A DNA stretch of 64,000 bases from Lepidurus packardi (Eukaryota; Arthropoda; Branchiopoda; Notostraca; Triopsidae). The stretch is taken from positions 11,982,024-12,046,023 of the forward strand of contig JAKZAN010000001.1 of the NCBI GenBank assembly GCA_023053545.1, given 5' to 3'. Position 1 is the first letter of the stretch; each line of letters opens with the position of its first letter. The translations under genes were made by a program, and so were the position numbers. The notes beneath the pieces were generated by a model. It was not told the DNA's origin. It saw only the letters and a list, made by a program, of their open reading frames with translations, and made no database searches. Shown in pieces: positions 1 through 12,100 of this stretch.

Positions 1-1275
1 ATTTTTTTAAGAAAAAAAGGGTTGGGTGGGAATCCCCGAGGGTCATAAACTCAGCCTGCGGGGTTTATATTTTTGCACCTGTCTGAAGGGTTGGGTTCAG
101 TGTGTATATATACATATATATAAACTACGACGAATGTTTGTGAAGCTTTTTGGCTGTGTGCCTTATCAGCAGCTCGACTCGAGGGACCACGCCCCCCTCT
201 CGGATGGTAGCTCCTATTGTTATTCGTTTTTTTTTTTTGCTTGTAGACATCCTGCCACGAAAATCCAATCGAGCTTCAACCGTGAAAACAATTGAAACTG
301 ATTGGGAAGGAGGAACTTGGAAATAAGACCCAAATTCTCCTTTCATTTGTTTATTTTCCTTTGCATTGCTAGGAAATATTTGTTTTGTTTTTTGTAAGTT
401 TACCTCGAGGAATTTTAATAAAAGGTGCTAATTTTGTGTTTGGGTTTTCGCGTTGGTATCTTTTCTTTAGAGGTTTTTAAGTATTTTTTAGGTTTTTAAG
501 AGGAGGCTGGGTAGGGCAGGGTTGGGGGTGGGCCGTTAAGAGAAATACCTTGCCCCACCTGCTTGGTTGGGAAGCTTGGGGGAAGGGTTATTACTGCGCA
601 AGTCACGTCCGGGTAGGGAAGAAATGTAAACCACTATAGCTTGTAGTAAGAACAGGCCAGTCGTACAGTACGTCGTCTCGGTTGAGCGCGTGTTGTGTAT
701 GTATACATGTACGTACGGGATGGGATGTACAAGTAACATGTTCGCTTCAATCTGTGTGTCTGTGTAGGTGTAGACGTGACATAAGGAAGATAAATCTCAT
801 TAAGCCCTAGAAGGGGTTGCTGCCTTGTAGTGACTGACTGGCATCGGTGGAAAAGTAAAGAGAGACAGAGAGATAAAAGTGCTGCAGTTCTTACAAGCCT
901 CGCTCCCTTTCTTGAATATTCTGTACTTAACGTGTTATCTAACCGTAAATCCCTTCTACTGCTCTCCCAACTCATTACTGTGTCTAAAGCAGAAGGGAAA
1001 AGCTGACAAGTTTTCTTGACTCTTGAAACCTTTGAAGTATAGAACTACAGCACCGTACTGCGAGTGCAAGTCGAAGATTACATATATCTCCTAAGAAGTT
1101 TATTTTATTCAGTTCGGCCTTAGTTGCCTCCCCCCCCCCCCCCTCCCTCTCTTTTCCGAAGATTGTGCGCGTGCCCTATTACGATTTACGGGACATTTTA
1201 CAGATTTGTTAAACCGAAAAAATAAAAAAAAACACTTGATTTATAGTGGATTTATGGTAACGTACTGCGTACTTT

Positions 1276-1741
1276 ATAAGGTCCAAGAAAGAAAGATAAC
1301 GCATTAAAAACCAGCTTGGGCCAGGCCGAACTTATGGCGTTACTCCGGCCTGCCCGCAGTTGCTCAAGAATTAAAATTTTAGGGACCGAGTAAAGCGTGC
1401 GGAAGATGACCGTGAGTCTTAGCTTTGGTCCGCCCTGACCAACAGCCGCTTCACGGGTCAGTCCATTCCGAGAGATAGGGCTTGTTTTGTTTCTTATTCT
1501 TTTTTCTCGTTTTATGATTTGGGCGATGGAAAGCAAATACGGTTAAGTGATGTTAAAAATTATCTATAATATCAAAGCAGATAAAATCTTACATTGTTAC
1601 TACGTTTTTGTAGAAATTCGGCATTAAGTTAATGCACCTTTTTTTCATTGTCGAATAACTGCGAGGCAGGCCGGACTAACGCTACAAGTCCGGGCTGACA
1701 CAAAATCGGGTTCCCTGCGCTACCCTTTCTTTGGACCTTAT
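1276..1741. mobile_element. MITE-like inverted-repeat element, copy 1
   Basis: The two ends are inverted copies of each other. Both begin ATAAGGTCCA and, after a diverged spacer, both carry a segment close to GCCAGGCCGGACTTGTAGCG followed by a second block near TCCGGCCTGCC. There is no coding capacity inside. A second copy lies in intron 3 of the receptor gene (7768-8191). The size of about 0.45 kb, terminal inverted repeats and lack of an ORF fit a non-autonomous DNA transposon. I found no clear target-site duplication, so the superfamily is unknown. Confidence 0.65.
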
Positions 1742-2260
1742 GGCACCATGGCATCTTTTTACGTTTCTAACAGACACAACCAGGAAAGAAAAAAAAGGGT
1801 GTGAGATTGGTGGTTGCTCTATTAGGATTCTTGGGGCCAAAAGTGAGAGAAAAAATAAAGCGGTCATGCATCATAACGTGGAGCTTTCTCGATGATGCAT
1901 ATGGCCCCTTATTAACCGAAATCGATGAACAAGGGGTGAGAGTGAAGTATTGTTAGTGGCAATTTTCGTTGGGGTCATATTGTCCTTTTTTAAAAAAGAA
2001 AAAGGAACCCGTTGGGACCACGTCATTCCTAAACCGTTACAAATTGACACTTCGAAGCAAACTTGGGACAAAGAAAGGCACAGAGACGAGAGAAGAAAAA
2101 AATCCCGAATTTGGAGAAGAATTTGGAAAGAAAATTTGGAAAGCATTTTGAAAGAATTTGGAAAGAAAATTTAGCCTAGAAGATTCTAAAAACGATGGAT
2201 TTAGTTTTATGTTGATTGGAGGAGCCGTTCGGGAGCTATGGGCCTCCAAACTTTAGGACA

Positions 2261-2280
2261 TGACGTCACGGACGTGACGC
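2261..2280. promoter_or_regulatory. CRE-type site cluster upstream of the receptor gene
   Basis: A perfect palindromic TGACGTCA at 2261-2268 is followed at once by GGACGTGACG, a second partial CRE, in a locally CpG-rich patch (GACGCGGCGCGG) within AT-rich DNA. It lies about 880 bp upstream of the ATG at 3145. CREB/ATF proteins bind this octamer. Its use as the promoter is inferred from position only. Confidence 0.4.
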
Positions 2281-3144
2281 GGCGCGGCTTAGTGATGCGT
2301 TCTAAACGCTGCTGACGCTCTACTTCCACGCCTAATTCAACGAAATAGAGCTCCCGGGTGCCATGGATAGAGCTGCTACGTCTGAAAGCCGCACGATCCT
2401 CTTTCTTGAACTGCTTAGGTTAAGAAAAGAGTTTACATGTGCTGTTAAAAGTTCTAATTGGAATTAGACTTGTCTATGAATTTGAAAGTATTTAAATAAA
2501 TGCTGGAAAATTACATGTATCTCTAGGGAATCGCTAGTTGAGAAGGATTTACTACAAAAGCCTTGCACTCCATTTCTTTTTTTAAAAGAATTTTGTAACG
2601 AGTTAATGCACCGGTTTCTTTCGGTGTCGTTCTATATACAAGATCCATCCAGAACTCTTGTCTCTCGGACCCTAAAACTGGCACATAACCCCGGAAAAAA
2701 AGAGAAGAAAACGGGGGGAAAGGCGGGCACGGGGGCTGTTGTAGCATACAAAATTTCCTAGACTCGTGCAAACCCCCGTTTCTATCTGTTTCCAACCTTC
2801 CTATCGTTCTGGAGACGAGAGACTCCACGCTCACGTATAAAAGAAAAAGATGCCTGAGGTTGAGAAAATTGGGGGTAGGGAGGGCTGCTTTGCCTACCAG
2901 GGTACAGAAACAAGGTTAAGGAATGTCGTTGTCCCAATCAGGGGTTTGCTTCGGGTTTTCTTAATCCTCCACAAACTTTCAGTTCAAAACTCTTCTGTCT
3001 GATTTCCGCTCCTACCCTATTTTCATCGTGTTCGCGAAGAAGATGAAGCGGAAGACGTCGATGGCAAGGGAATTATTGTTTACATTGTGACGGCGAACGG
3101 GATTGCTTGGAAGAAAAGGAAAAAAATCATAAACAGCGTGGGAC

Positions 3145-6100
3145 ATGATGGGTGGTATGAAACGAGTTGGCGTAGTAGTAGGTTGTTGGCTAGCGTGTAA
3201 TCTCGCCCTCTTAAGGGGGAGCTGGGCCAGCGAGTTTCCCGAGCGCGAGTGCTGCGATAACCACGGTCCCAACATGAACCCGTCGGATGATTACTACAAT
3301 TCCATTGCGGTCCAACCGTACCCTCCGGTCGTCCAGCCCCAGCCCGAGGCGGGGTACCCGACCGTCCTGCAGGGGGAACACCAGCACAGCGCCGGAGGTG
3401 GTAGTGGTGTAGGGATAGGAGGTAGTGGTGTAGTTGCCGGGAATGCTAATAGGGGCCTGGATAGTAACCATTTCCTAGACAGTATGTTACCGGACTATGG
3501 GGGAGGAGGGTACGGGTATGGGATGGGGCCTGAATCCTACCCAGAAATGATTCCCTTCCCGGGCGTCTCCGTGACGGAATCTCATCATGTTGTGCCTGAA
3601 ATGGGAGTGGACCTCCCAGAAGATTTTACGCTAGACCCAGGTGAGAGAGATAGAGAGGAGCACAAATGAAAAAGGAAATAAACAATCCGGGCTCCCGATG
3701 CCCCCCACAGGTGATCGTATGTCGAACATGTTTGTGATAACATTCGCACAAAAAGGGGTTTCATTAATTTTTTCAGTAATAGCGGAGGGAAAATTGGATT
3801 CGCATGTATTGACATGAACAATCTTAATCACGGCATCATCGTTCTAGTACACCATATTACCTTTTTTAAGAAAAAAATTTAACTAATTCCTGCAGGTTTT
3901 ATAATTTAAAATTAGTCTAAATAAATGCTTTATAAAATACCAAACACGTACAAAAATTCAAGACAGTAGTTGCGCCGAAAAGAGCATTTGAGTAAGCTTG
4001 TTATTCGCCATTGCCTCAGGCGTCTAGCTTAGTTCTTCGTCGAACCACGTGTGGCGCCGCGTGCTTACCAGAAAAGCGAGCCACGGGTGATGTAATCCTA
4101 CTTTTCAACTGTACATAGCTCATGAACTATGGGACCAAAATCACCCAAAAAATTTCTTTAGCAACATAATCTAGTGAGCTTCACTTCCAGCTCAAAAGTT
4201 CTGATTATACCCGTACAAAAAGTGTTTATTGCTATTTACGTTGTTTACCTTTTTAAAGGATTCAAGGAGGAATGACTTCGTTGCCGCAAAGGAAAATTTA
4301 AGATAGTCTTTCTTTTTTCTCTGTCCTTTTTAGAGTTAGAAGTTTGTTGGGGGGAGGCAAAAGAACTTATGTCACTGTACTTTTTAACAGCCCCGGTCTG
4401 AGTTTATCTGTTTGAAGTAAAAGGTGAGAGGCACGGTCAAGTGGACGGGAAAGGCTTTTAGTCCTTCAGCGTGCCTTCGCGAGCGTTGCGTTCCGTTGCG
4501 TTGTGTTGTGTTGCCACTCGTTTCCTTCGTTTTCTTGGGAAGACCCCTCCTTTTTGCTATTTTACGAGAGGCTATGAACGTGTTTACTACCAAGCACATA
4601 GTAGAACCTCCGTATGTACCTTACCTGTATAACCATCGGAACTTTTTCTTTTTAATTTTTTTTCTTTTACGTTCCTTCTATTATTGCAGTAGTCTCGGGA
4701 AGAAGTGGACACGTTTTCATATCGTCTTTTTTTTATAGATATAGTGTGTTGTGGGTATATTTATATAAGTTGACAAGGTCCACTAGAAACTCGTGTTTGA
4801 ATAGCGTTTTTACCGAAAACTTTACCAAAAACGTGGTCAATTTACAAATAAAATAAAAATGAGTAGAAATAAAAAGAAAAGCGGGTAACACAGACAAAAT
4901 GGCCCCCTTTATAGCTCACTTCCGGTGGGAAAATCTGAAGCTCGCAAAAAGTGCCAGAATAGAGCGAATTTTCATGTATCCTTATCGGTCCTATCGACCA
5001 GAGCTAACCAGAAGCCTGGTCGGTCGCGACCGTTAGCCGTTAGTCAACCGTCTGTGGACGTTTCCGTGTACTGTTCTGTAACTCGAATGGGAGACGGGGA
5101 AATGAAAGAAACATGGGGGGGGGGGGGGGGGGGGGGGGGGATTCCTGAGTTGCAGGAACTTACGGTGCCCGGAAACGGAAGCTAAAAGGGACAGCACTTA
5201 ATTTTTCACAGACCCTTAAAAGCTAAGTATACTTCGGGCTGAGTTCATTTGTGTCTACTGAGTGTGAGCAATTGGGGAACTCGCCGAGCAATGTTACTAC
5301 AGGCTTTTGAGTAAGCAACCTGTAAGCTATAGTATACCAGAACAAATTCATTGCTGCTAGTTTACGATCCAGGGTATACATGGCCATGGGGGAGGGAACC
5401 TTCGTGTGTCTTTTTTCTTTCTCTCCAATGCTAATCATTAAACAGATTTTTTGGTATTTTTGACATGCGTGCTGGCTAAAAGAAAAACAGTACGATAATT
5501 GTGCGAAGGAGAGGTATCCCGAGATCGCTCGAGGAGGAGGACGATCGTGCGAGGGGGCGTTCCAAGATGGCGACTTCGGACAATGAGGAAATTAATCTAG
5601 AATCAAGTCTCATTTGCTGTTGTGTATAAGAACAAGAATTAGATCGCAGTTTTTGTATTATATTGCTAAAATTGAATCTTGCTAACGTTAACAGTGATAG
5701 TAACATGAAATTAACTTTAAACAATAATACTGTTGTTACGGTATCTATATTGTGTTAATGTAGCTAAACAACGAATTATAACGCAAAGGGGAGGGCCTGT
5801 TAGATTCCTTAAGATTGTACGGTGTCACCGGTAGGCGTTCAAAGAAATGCCGTTTGTTTTTAACATTTTTCGAAGTTTAATCTGGAATTATTAACTTCAC
5901 TTAAAATAACAAGCAAAATTAATTTGCTTATTCTTGAAATGGATGTTGTAGTTTCCTAAGATTCATGAAACGGGGTAGTCTTTTTAAATGAGATAAGCTT
6001 TAATGTGTTTTAATACATAACATAGTTGAAAAAGTATTTTGTATTTTGTAATTAGCGAAGGCTAATTATTGTAATTAGCGAAGGCTAATAAAATTAAAAT

Positions 6101-9100
6101 AATATAAGTGATTTGTCTTTCAAATTACTATTACCTACGTTACTATCAAGAAGTTTTGTAAACATTCCGCGTACTTTTTACGTAACACTGATTCTTCGCG
6201 CTATCGTGCCATAGAGTGCTAAGCTGTACGGTAAAGCTTGTATGGGAGCCTTAGGTTAGGATGTTGCGAGTTGTTTAGTTTGTAGCATCAATGCGTCGGC
6301 TTAACGCTGTGCTACAATACCGATCGAATAAATTGTAGGATAAACATGGTCGTATTTCTTCGAGTTATTGGTATTTGACTTAGACCACAAGGAGATTGGT
6401 GGGAATTAAGTTAACACTTTTAGAGAAACTCCTTTTCCTTGATTGGGAGTAAAAGTAGAAGTGTATGCATAAGTAATTCAAAAGAAAAGGGAAGTTGAAT
6501 AGCACCTTTACATAGTGTGTTGGACCATCAAATTAACGTCCATCAACCAGGATTGTTTAGGATCTAAGGGGTTTCTTGGTCCAAGTATGTAGTCAAGACC
6601 TGTTAAGGGGCTTTACCTGTCGGTGAGTATGTGAAATAAGTACGACAGTTTTCTCTCACTCGTTGTACTCTAAGTGTGGGCCCTTGCTCTGTATTAAGAC
6701 GCCAACTTTAGCTACGGAGTGTGTGTGTGAAAGAGAGAAAAAAGTAAGAAAAAGAGAGGTTTGTTGTTTGAAACGAGAGAAAACACTCAGAATTCTTGCA
6801 TTGTAAGTGGATGAAAAGCATCTAGAAAAAAATTAAGATCGTCAGAGATACTTCCGCAAGGCACGAGTATAATAAAGGAAAGATATCAGAGAGGAATAGA
6901 ATACAGTTCATTTCTTATATTGTCTTTTCGTTTTCGTTTATTATAGCCACTTCTGATGTGTTAAAAGTGCTAATGAAGATTCTTCCTTTATATTTCTTTC
7001 TTGTTCCATCTTGTTTTTTGGCTTGTAAAGGATTAAATGGAGATCCCGGTGGTGCCATTCTCAATTGCTTGTTGGCTCGGCAATTGTGTCACGAAGACAC
7101 ATCATGTGCTTCCATCCTGGAAGTCATACCTCGAGTGTGTGGACCCGAGTTGGGTAAGCCTTATTTTTTCATTTTTGTTTGCCTCCTTCCAAAACTTTCA
7201 GAAATTCCTATAAAACACCTACCAGAGTCCATTACCAATCTGAAAAGAAAATTCCAAGCGAGGAAGGGAAGCTGTTTCTAGTCAATACCTTGGCTGAGAG
7301 ATCGTTTTTTCTCCCGCTTCTGGTTTCTCCTTTTGACGCTTTTACTGGCTTTAAAGACAGTGGTTGTAGGGAGAGGAGTAAAAAAAATGTGTGTATGTGT
7401 AACTGCCTGGAATACTTGAGTTATTATGAAAACTACGAACCCAAAGGGAACATACTTCCCCTTGGTAACACGAAGTGTGAGAACTTTGTCGGATTCGAAT
7501 GTTTTATCGTTTGCATGTAGATTGAAAGTGAGGTAGTCGTTTATTAATACTTTTTTCTTTTCTTTAATAGTGGCTTGTGCGACAGGCACGGTAACCAAGT
7601 GTCAAGCTGGGCTACGTACTTTACAAGCATACCCTTTCTTTCGCCCCACGTGCTTGTGCAAAGAACCGCACTTGGACCCGGACTGCAATGCCTTCCTAGA
7701 ATTACTTTTCGATCATCCTTGTATGGTGGCAACGCAACGAGGTAAGTGAAGTTCCAAATTCTGTTACATAAGGTCCAGAAGACGCATGAAACCAACTTGG
7801 GGCCAGGCCGGACTTGTAGCGTTACCCCGGCTTGTCTATAAAAGGTGCTCGCTAATGAAAAATGGGGACAATTATGAGTGGAACTTGGCCGGGGTTCTTA
7901 GCTTTGCTCCGGCTTGTCCAATAGCCGCTTCACAGGCCAAAATCATTCCGAGAAAAGTTACTTGTTTTTATTATTTTTTTCTTGTTGTATGATTTGGACG
8001 ATGTAACTAAATACGGTTAAAGGGAAACTAAGATAACCTATAACATCAACAGGAGATAAATCTTAAGCTTAAGCAAATTTTAAAAGAAATATCCTATATT
8101 TCATTCATTCTTCTCCGGTTTTCATTGTTGAGCCGCTGCGAGACAAGCCGGAGTAGCTCTACAAGTCCGGCCTGGCCCAAGGTGGTCTTAACTTGCTGAT
8201 CTTTAAGCTAGTTTTGATATAGCAGCTTTTTTTGTTTTGTCTTATTTATGTTATCTTGTCTTATTTTTGTTAAACTTACTTAAGTTTTGCTTACATCAGA
8301 GTTTTATTCTCCTAGAAAACGTTGCGTGTCTCGTACTCGACGTTAGATATTTATAGCGGCCGGGAGATGGGGTTGGGTTTTGAAGAAGAAGATTAAGGGG
8401 AAAGAAGGACGGTTAGGTTTAAAAAGGTGCCCCATACGACTTCTACGTGAGAGAAAGTCACTACATAACATTTTCTTTCTCTTTCCCCTACTTTGTGGCC
8501 CCTTTAGGTCGGGGCTTAAAGCACTCGAAAAGCTCGAGTAAAAAGCCATCGATTTCCTATTATTTTCTACAGCCCTTAAGAACCGTCCAAACCCTCTTTT
8601 TATTGACTTAGGAACACTTCTTTCGATATTTGGTGGACTTTACCTTCTCTAGAGCTCTTTTTAACTCCAACCTCCCACACAAAAAAGACAGAGGGGACTT
8701 TCTTTAGACGCATAACCGAGTATTTCCATCGTCTTATGCCATTCTTATCGTTTAATGCCGCAGCATGATGTTGGCATAAAAAAAAGTAAAGAAAAATAAG
8801 CTGGGTAGTCAATTTGCCTATATATTACCTATGATCGATAGCTTGAGTATGGTTTTTACCATTTTTCCTAGAAAGGGGGGTTTACTTTTTCCGTAAAGGG
8901 AGGGGCTTGACAGAAGCTTTAGGGTAACCCTTAATTTATAGCTTAAAAAAGGGCTTTGTGCTAAAGGGAACGTTATAGAGGCAGTTAAGGTAGAGCTTGT
9001 ATCTGAGGGATTTTTTAACAATGTTTTATTATACATTTTCATTAGTTTTGAGGTTGTGATGAATGTATGGGGCTTCAGTGATTTTGACAAGCTTCATTTG

Positions 9101-12100
9101 TTAGAAAAATATATTTTTTTTATTAGAGCTAATGAATTATATTTCTGTTTATTTGATAAGAAGGGCTTGGGGCTGGATATGAATTCCAAGAAAAATACGA
9201 CTCCCCTGCCCCCCTATCATAATAATAAAAGCTTCTCGGATGAGATTCAGAGTGATTCGATTAGGAAATTTCTCAAGTACAGACTTGTGGGGGAGTCTGT
9301 ATATATTCAACAATGTTATTGACAAACCTTGCAAAGCAAAGGAATTTCCCTCAAGCTTTCATTGTGTTTTTTCATTTGAGATGTTTGAAAGTATAAATCA
9401 ATTGCATTGCTAAAGCAATGACTGGGACTATATTTCGGAGTTTATTTGTAAATGATATTTGTTTTTTCTTTCAATGAAGTTTCTCTGTTAACGAAATTTC
9501 TGTTTTCAGATAAGTTTCAATGAAATTATTAGTTCTGAAGGAAAGTTCAGACAGACTTTGCTTTAAAAAAATAAATTGAAAAAAATTGAAAATGAGAATG
9601 TTATCTCCGTGGGCTATGAAACGGCTGACGTTTTGAAAGATGTGGATTTTTGTTTCTTTTTGACCCTTCGTACTTTCTATAGGATGTCATAGGAAAGTTT
9701 GTTCGTGAAAAAAAATACAGAGAAATTGTGTTTTTTCTTCTCTTTTCTTGGCGTTTCCTTTCGGGTGATTGGAAAACAGAAAAAGATCCGTATCCTATCG
9801 ACGCGTTGCCAACCTGCATACACGCTTTGACGGTATGTCAAAAGAACCCTCTGTGCATGAAAGCCTACGACGAGTTCAAGGAAGTGTGCAAGTCACGCGA
9901 TGGCCAGTGCAGAGCTGATCAACGGTAATGTATAAATCTCTCTGTGCGTCGATAGCATGAAAACCGCAAAAAACACCCTAACGTAGGAAAATGTATGAAA
10001 AGGGGTCGAAATGTGTAGCTAATATCAATGCGTAACACTTGAAGTGCAACTTTTCTTTGAAAAAATCTTTTAAGAAATTTCCAAATGTGAATTAATGCCC
10101 TACCTTTTAAAAAATGCTACAAAATTTTGAAATTAAGAGTATAAGGAATTGGTTTTCCCAAGTTATATTTGGATAAAAAAAAATTCCATGCAAATCAGGT
10201 GTATTGTTACCATGTTATCCGCAATAACGTTTTATGCGCAGAAACCATGCGCGTTCACATACACCAAAAAAACGCGTGTAGCGCCACCTTAGGTTAGTTA
10301 ACAAGCAACCAGCTTGTTAACTAACCTAAGGTAAGCGTATTGTCCCTATGCTAGCCGTAACTACCCAAGTCCGAAAAAAAGTTAACGAACGCGAAGAAAA
10401 AAAAAACAAGCCGGGTATACGAGTTCCGGTTTAATGAAACCATATTCAATCGGCGAACATTTATTATTCATTGTTTGCTCCACTGCAAAACACCAGTCCC
10501 AGCGCGGGCCGGAGTAACGCGATGGGTTACCGCCTGACCCGGAGGGAAACGTTTGATAGCTTTTATTTTCGGACGGGAGAGTTCATGCTAACGGTAACCT
10601 TTCAACGGGTTGTTTACATGCTGGGGTTTCTGTAGGGAGGCATGTTTAGCCTCGTGGTCCAGATTGCGTTTCTCCCCATTGTTTGGGTGCATCTGCCCCA
10701 ACAACCAGATGAAGAAAAGATGTGATAGGATCTTCAGCGTCATCAACCATAATCCTTGCATTGGTAAGTGGACTTTTTCTCTCTGTTGAACGTTTCTCTC
10801 TGCCGTCCTTATTCTTAGGTGTTATTCTATGATACTTGGGCCATGTTCTGTTCGTTTGGCGCTAAAGCGAAGCAGCGTTTGGAATCTTTCTTTCGTGTCC
10901 GTTAAGAGTCGCAGGGTTTTTCGTGGGAAGGGTTTCCAAGCGCACTCTTTTATTTATTTATTTTCAAAAAGGCATTTTATATGTTTGGTTGTTTTTAGGA
11001 TTTCGATTCAGTTCTCTTTGTTTTCATTTGGGGGGCAGTTTGTAGCTTTTTTTCTTTTCTTTTTTTTTTTTACTTTTTGTGTTGCAGACATGTGTTGGGT
11101 GTCTGCTGAAGGCATGGCTGTAGATTCTCGGTTTTATTTGGTCAGCGACCATCACCACAACCACCTCAACCACCTGAGCACTACTTCTCCGTCACCCCAA
11201 ACGGGTGGTGAGACGCGCCTGCGCAGGCGCAGCATCCATATGAATCCTTCTCTCTTCCAAATCCGCGCTTTGCCTACCGTTAATCCTGCTGTGTTTCACA
11301 TGCTCGACCCATGGGTCAGACTGTCTGATGAGGCTGACCTATCTTGGCTGCGTTCATCACGTCATCTTTTCAGGCACTTGTCTTGTTATCAATGTGAATT
11401 CACCAGCCCAGCGCTCTACCACATACAGTGGCTCACGCTTGACTCGTCCGACCCGCTTCTTGACCCGCCACAGTTGGTCCATACTCTGTTCACTCTTCCC
11501 CCTCCTCCTCCTCGTTCTTCCTCTTTTCCCCCCTCTACTTCTGCTGCCTCTGTTGTTGCTCCTTCCGCGCTTTCACGCACTCAACGTCGACCGCTTGCCT
11601 TCTTTGCCTTGCCCACTCCAATGCCAGCAACGTCATCTTCGTCATCATCCACTTCTCCTGGACGGGCCCCCTTTACAGGCAGACGAACCGCTTCCTCGCT
11701 GGCCGCTATGGACCTACCCTGGGAGAATGCAGCGACGCCTCTGGGCAGTAGTAACGCTTTTAATGCGACTAGCCCAAGCGGCACGAATAGCGTCTCACCT
11801 ACTCCGCAGGCGCCCACGTTCCAAGTCCTTGGCGTTCAGCCCCGATGGAAGAATCGTACACAACCTACCACCACGGGGGCAGCACCGTCAAACAGTATGT
11901 ATCAAAACCTCTCTCAAAAAAAGAAAGGGAATATACACCCAAGCTAACTTACACTCACAACTACAACTTTAACTCAAGTAACCAAAATGAGCTTTAAAAA
12001 CCCCATTTCAAACGTTTTAAATTGGGTCCTTCTGGGAAAAGGATATGTTTACCTCCACCCATGCCCTCTATCGTCATGTTTATAGTACCATTTTAACCAT

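Larger units (their letters stand above)
1..3144. other. Upstream flank without a recognised gene
   Basis: No open frame here looks like a gene: the short frames have no recognisable family signature or matching splice phases. The stretch holds one copy of an inverted-repeat element (1276-1741), a poly-C run near 1130-1144, and a CpG-rich patch with CRE-type motifs near 2261-2280. It probably includes the promoter and 5' untranslated region of the GDNF-receptor-like gene that starts at 3145. Confidence 0.6.

Noticed and set aside
634-975. 113-codon minus-strand frame near the left edge
   Set aside because: No family motif and no neighbouring exons that could join it.
5101-5185. Poly-glycine frame across the G26 run
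   Set aside because: It simply translates the homopolymer; no flanking support for coding.
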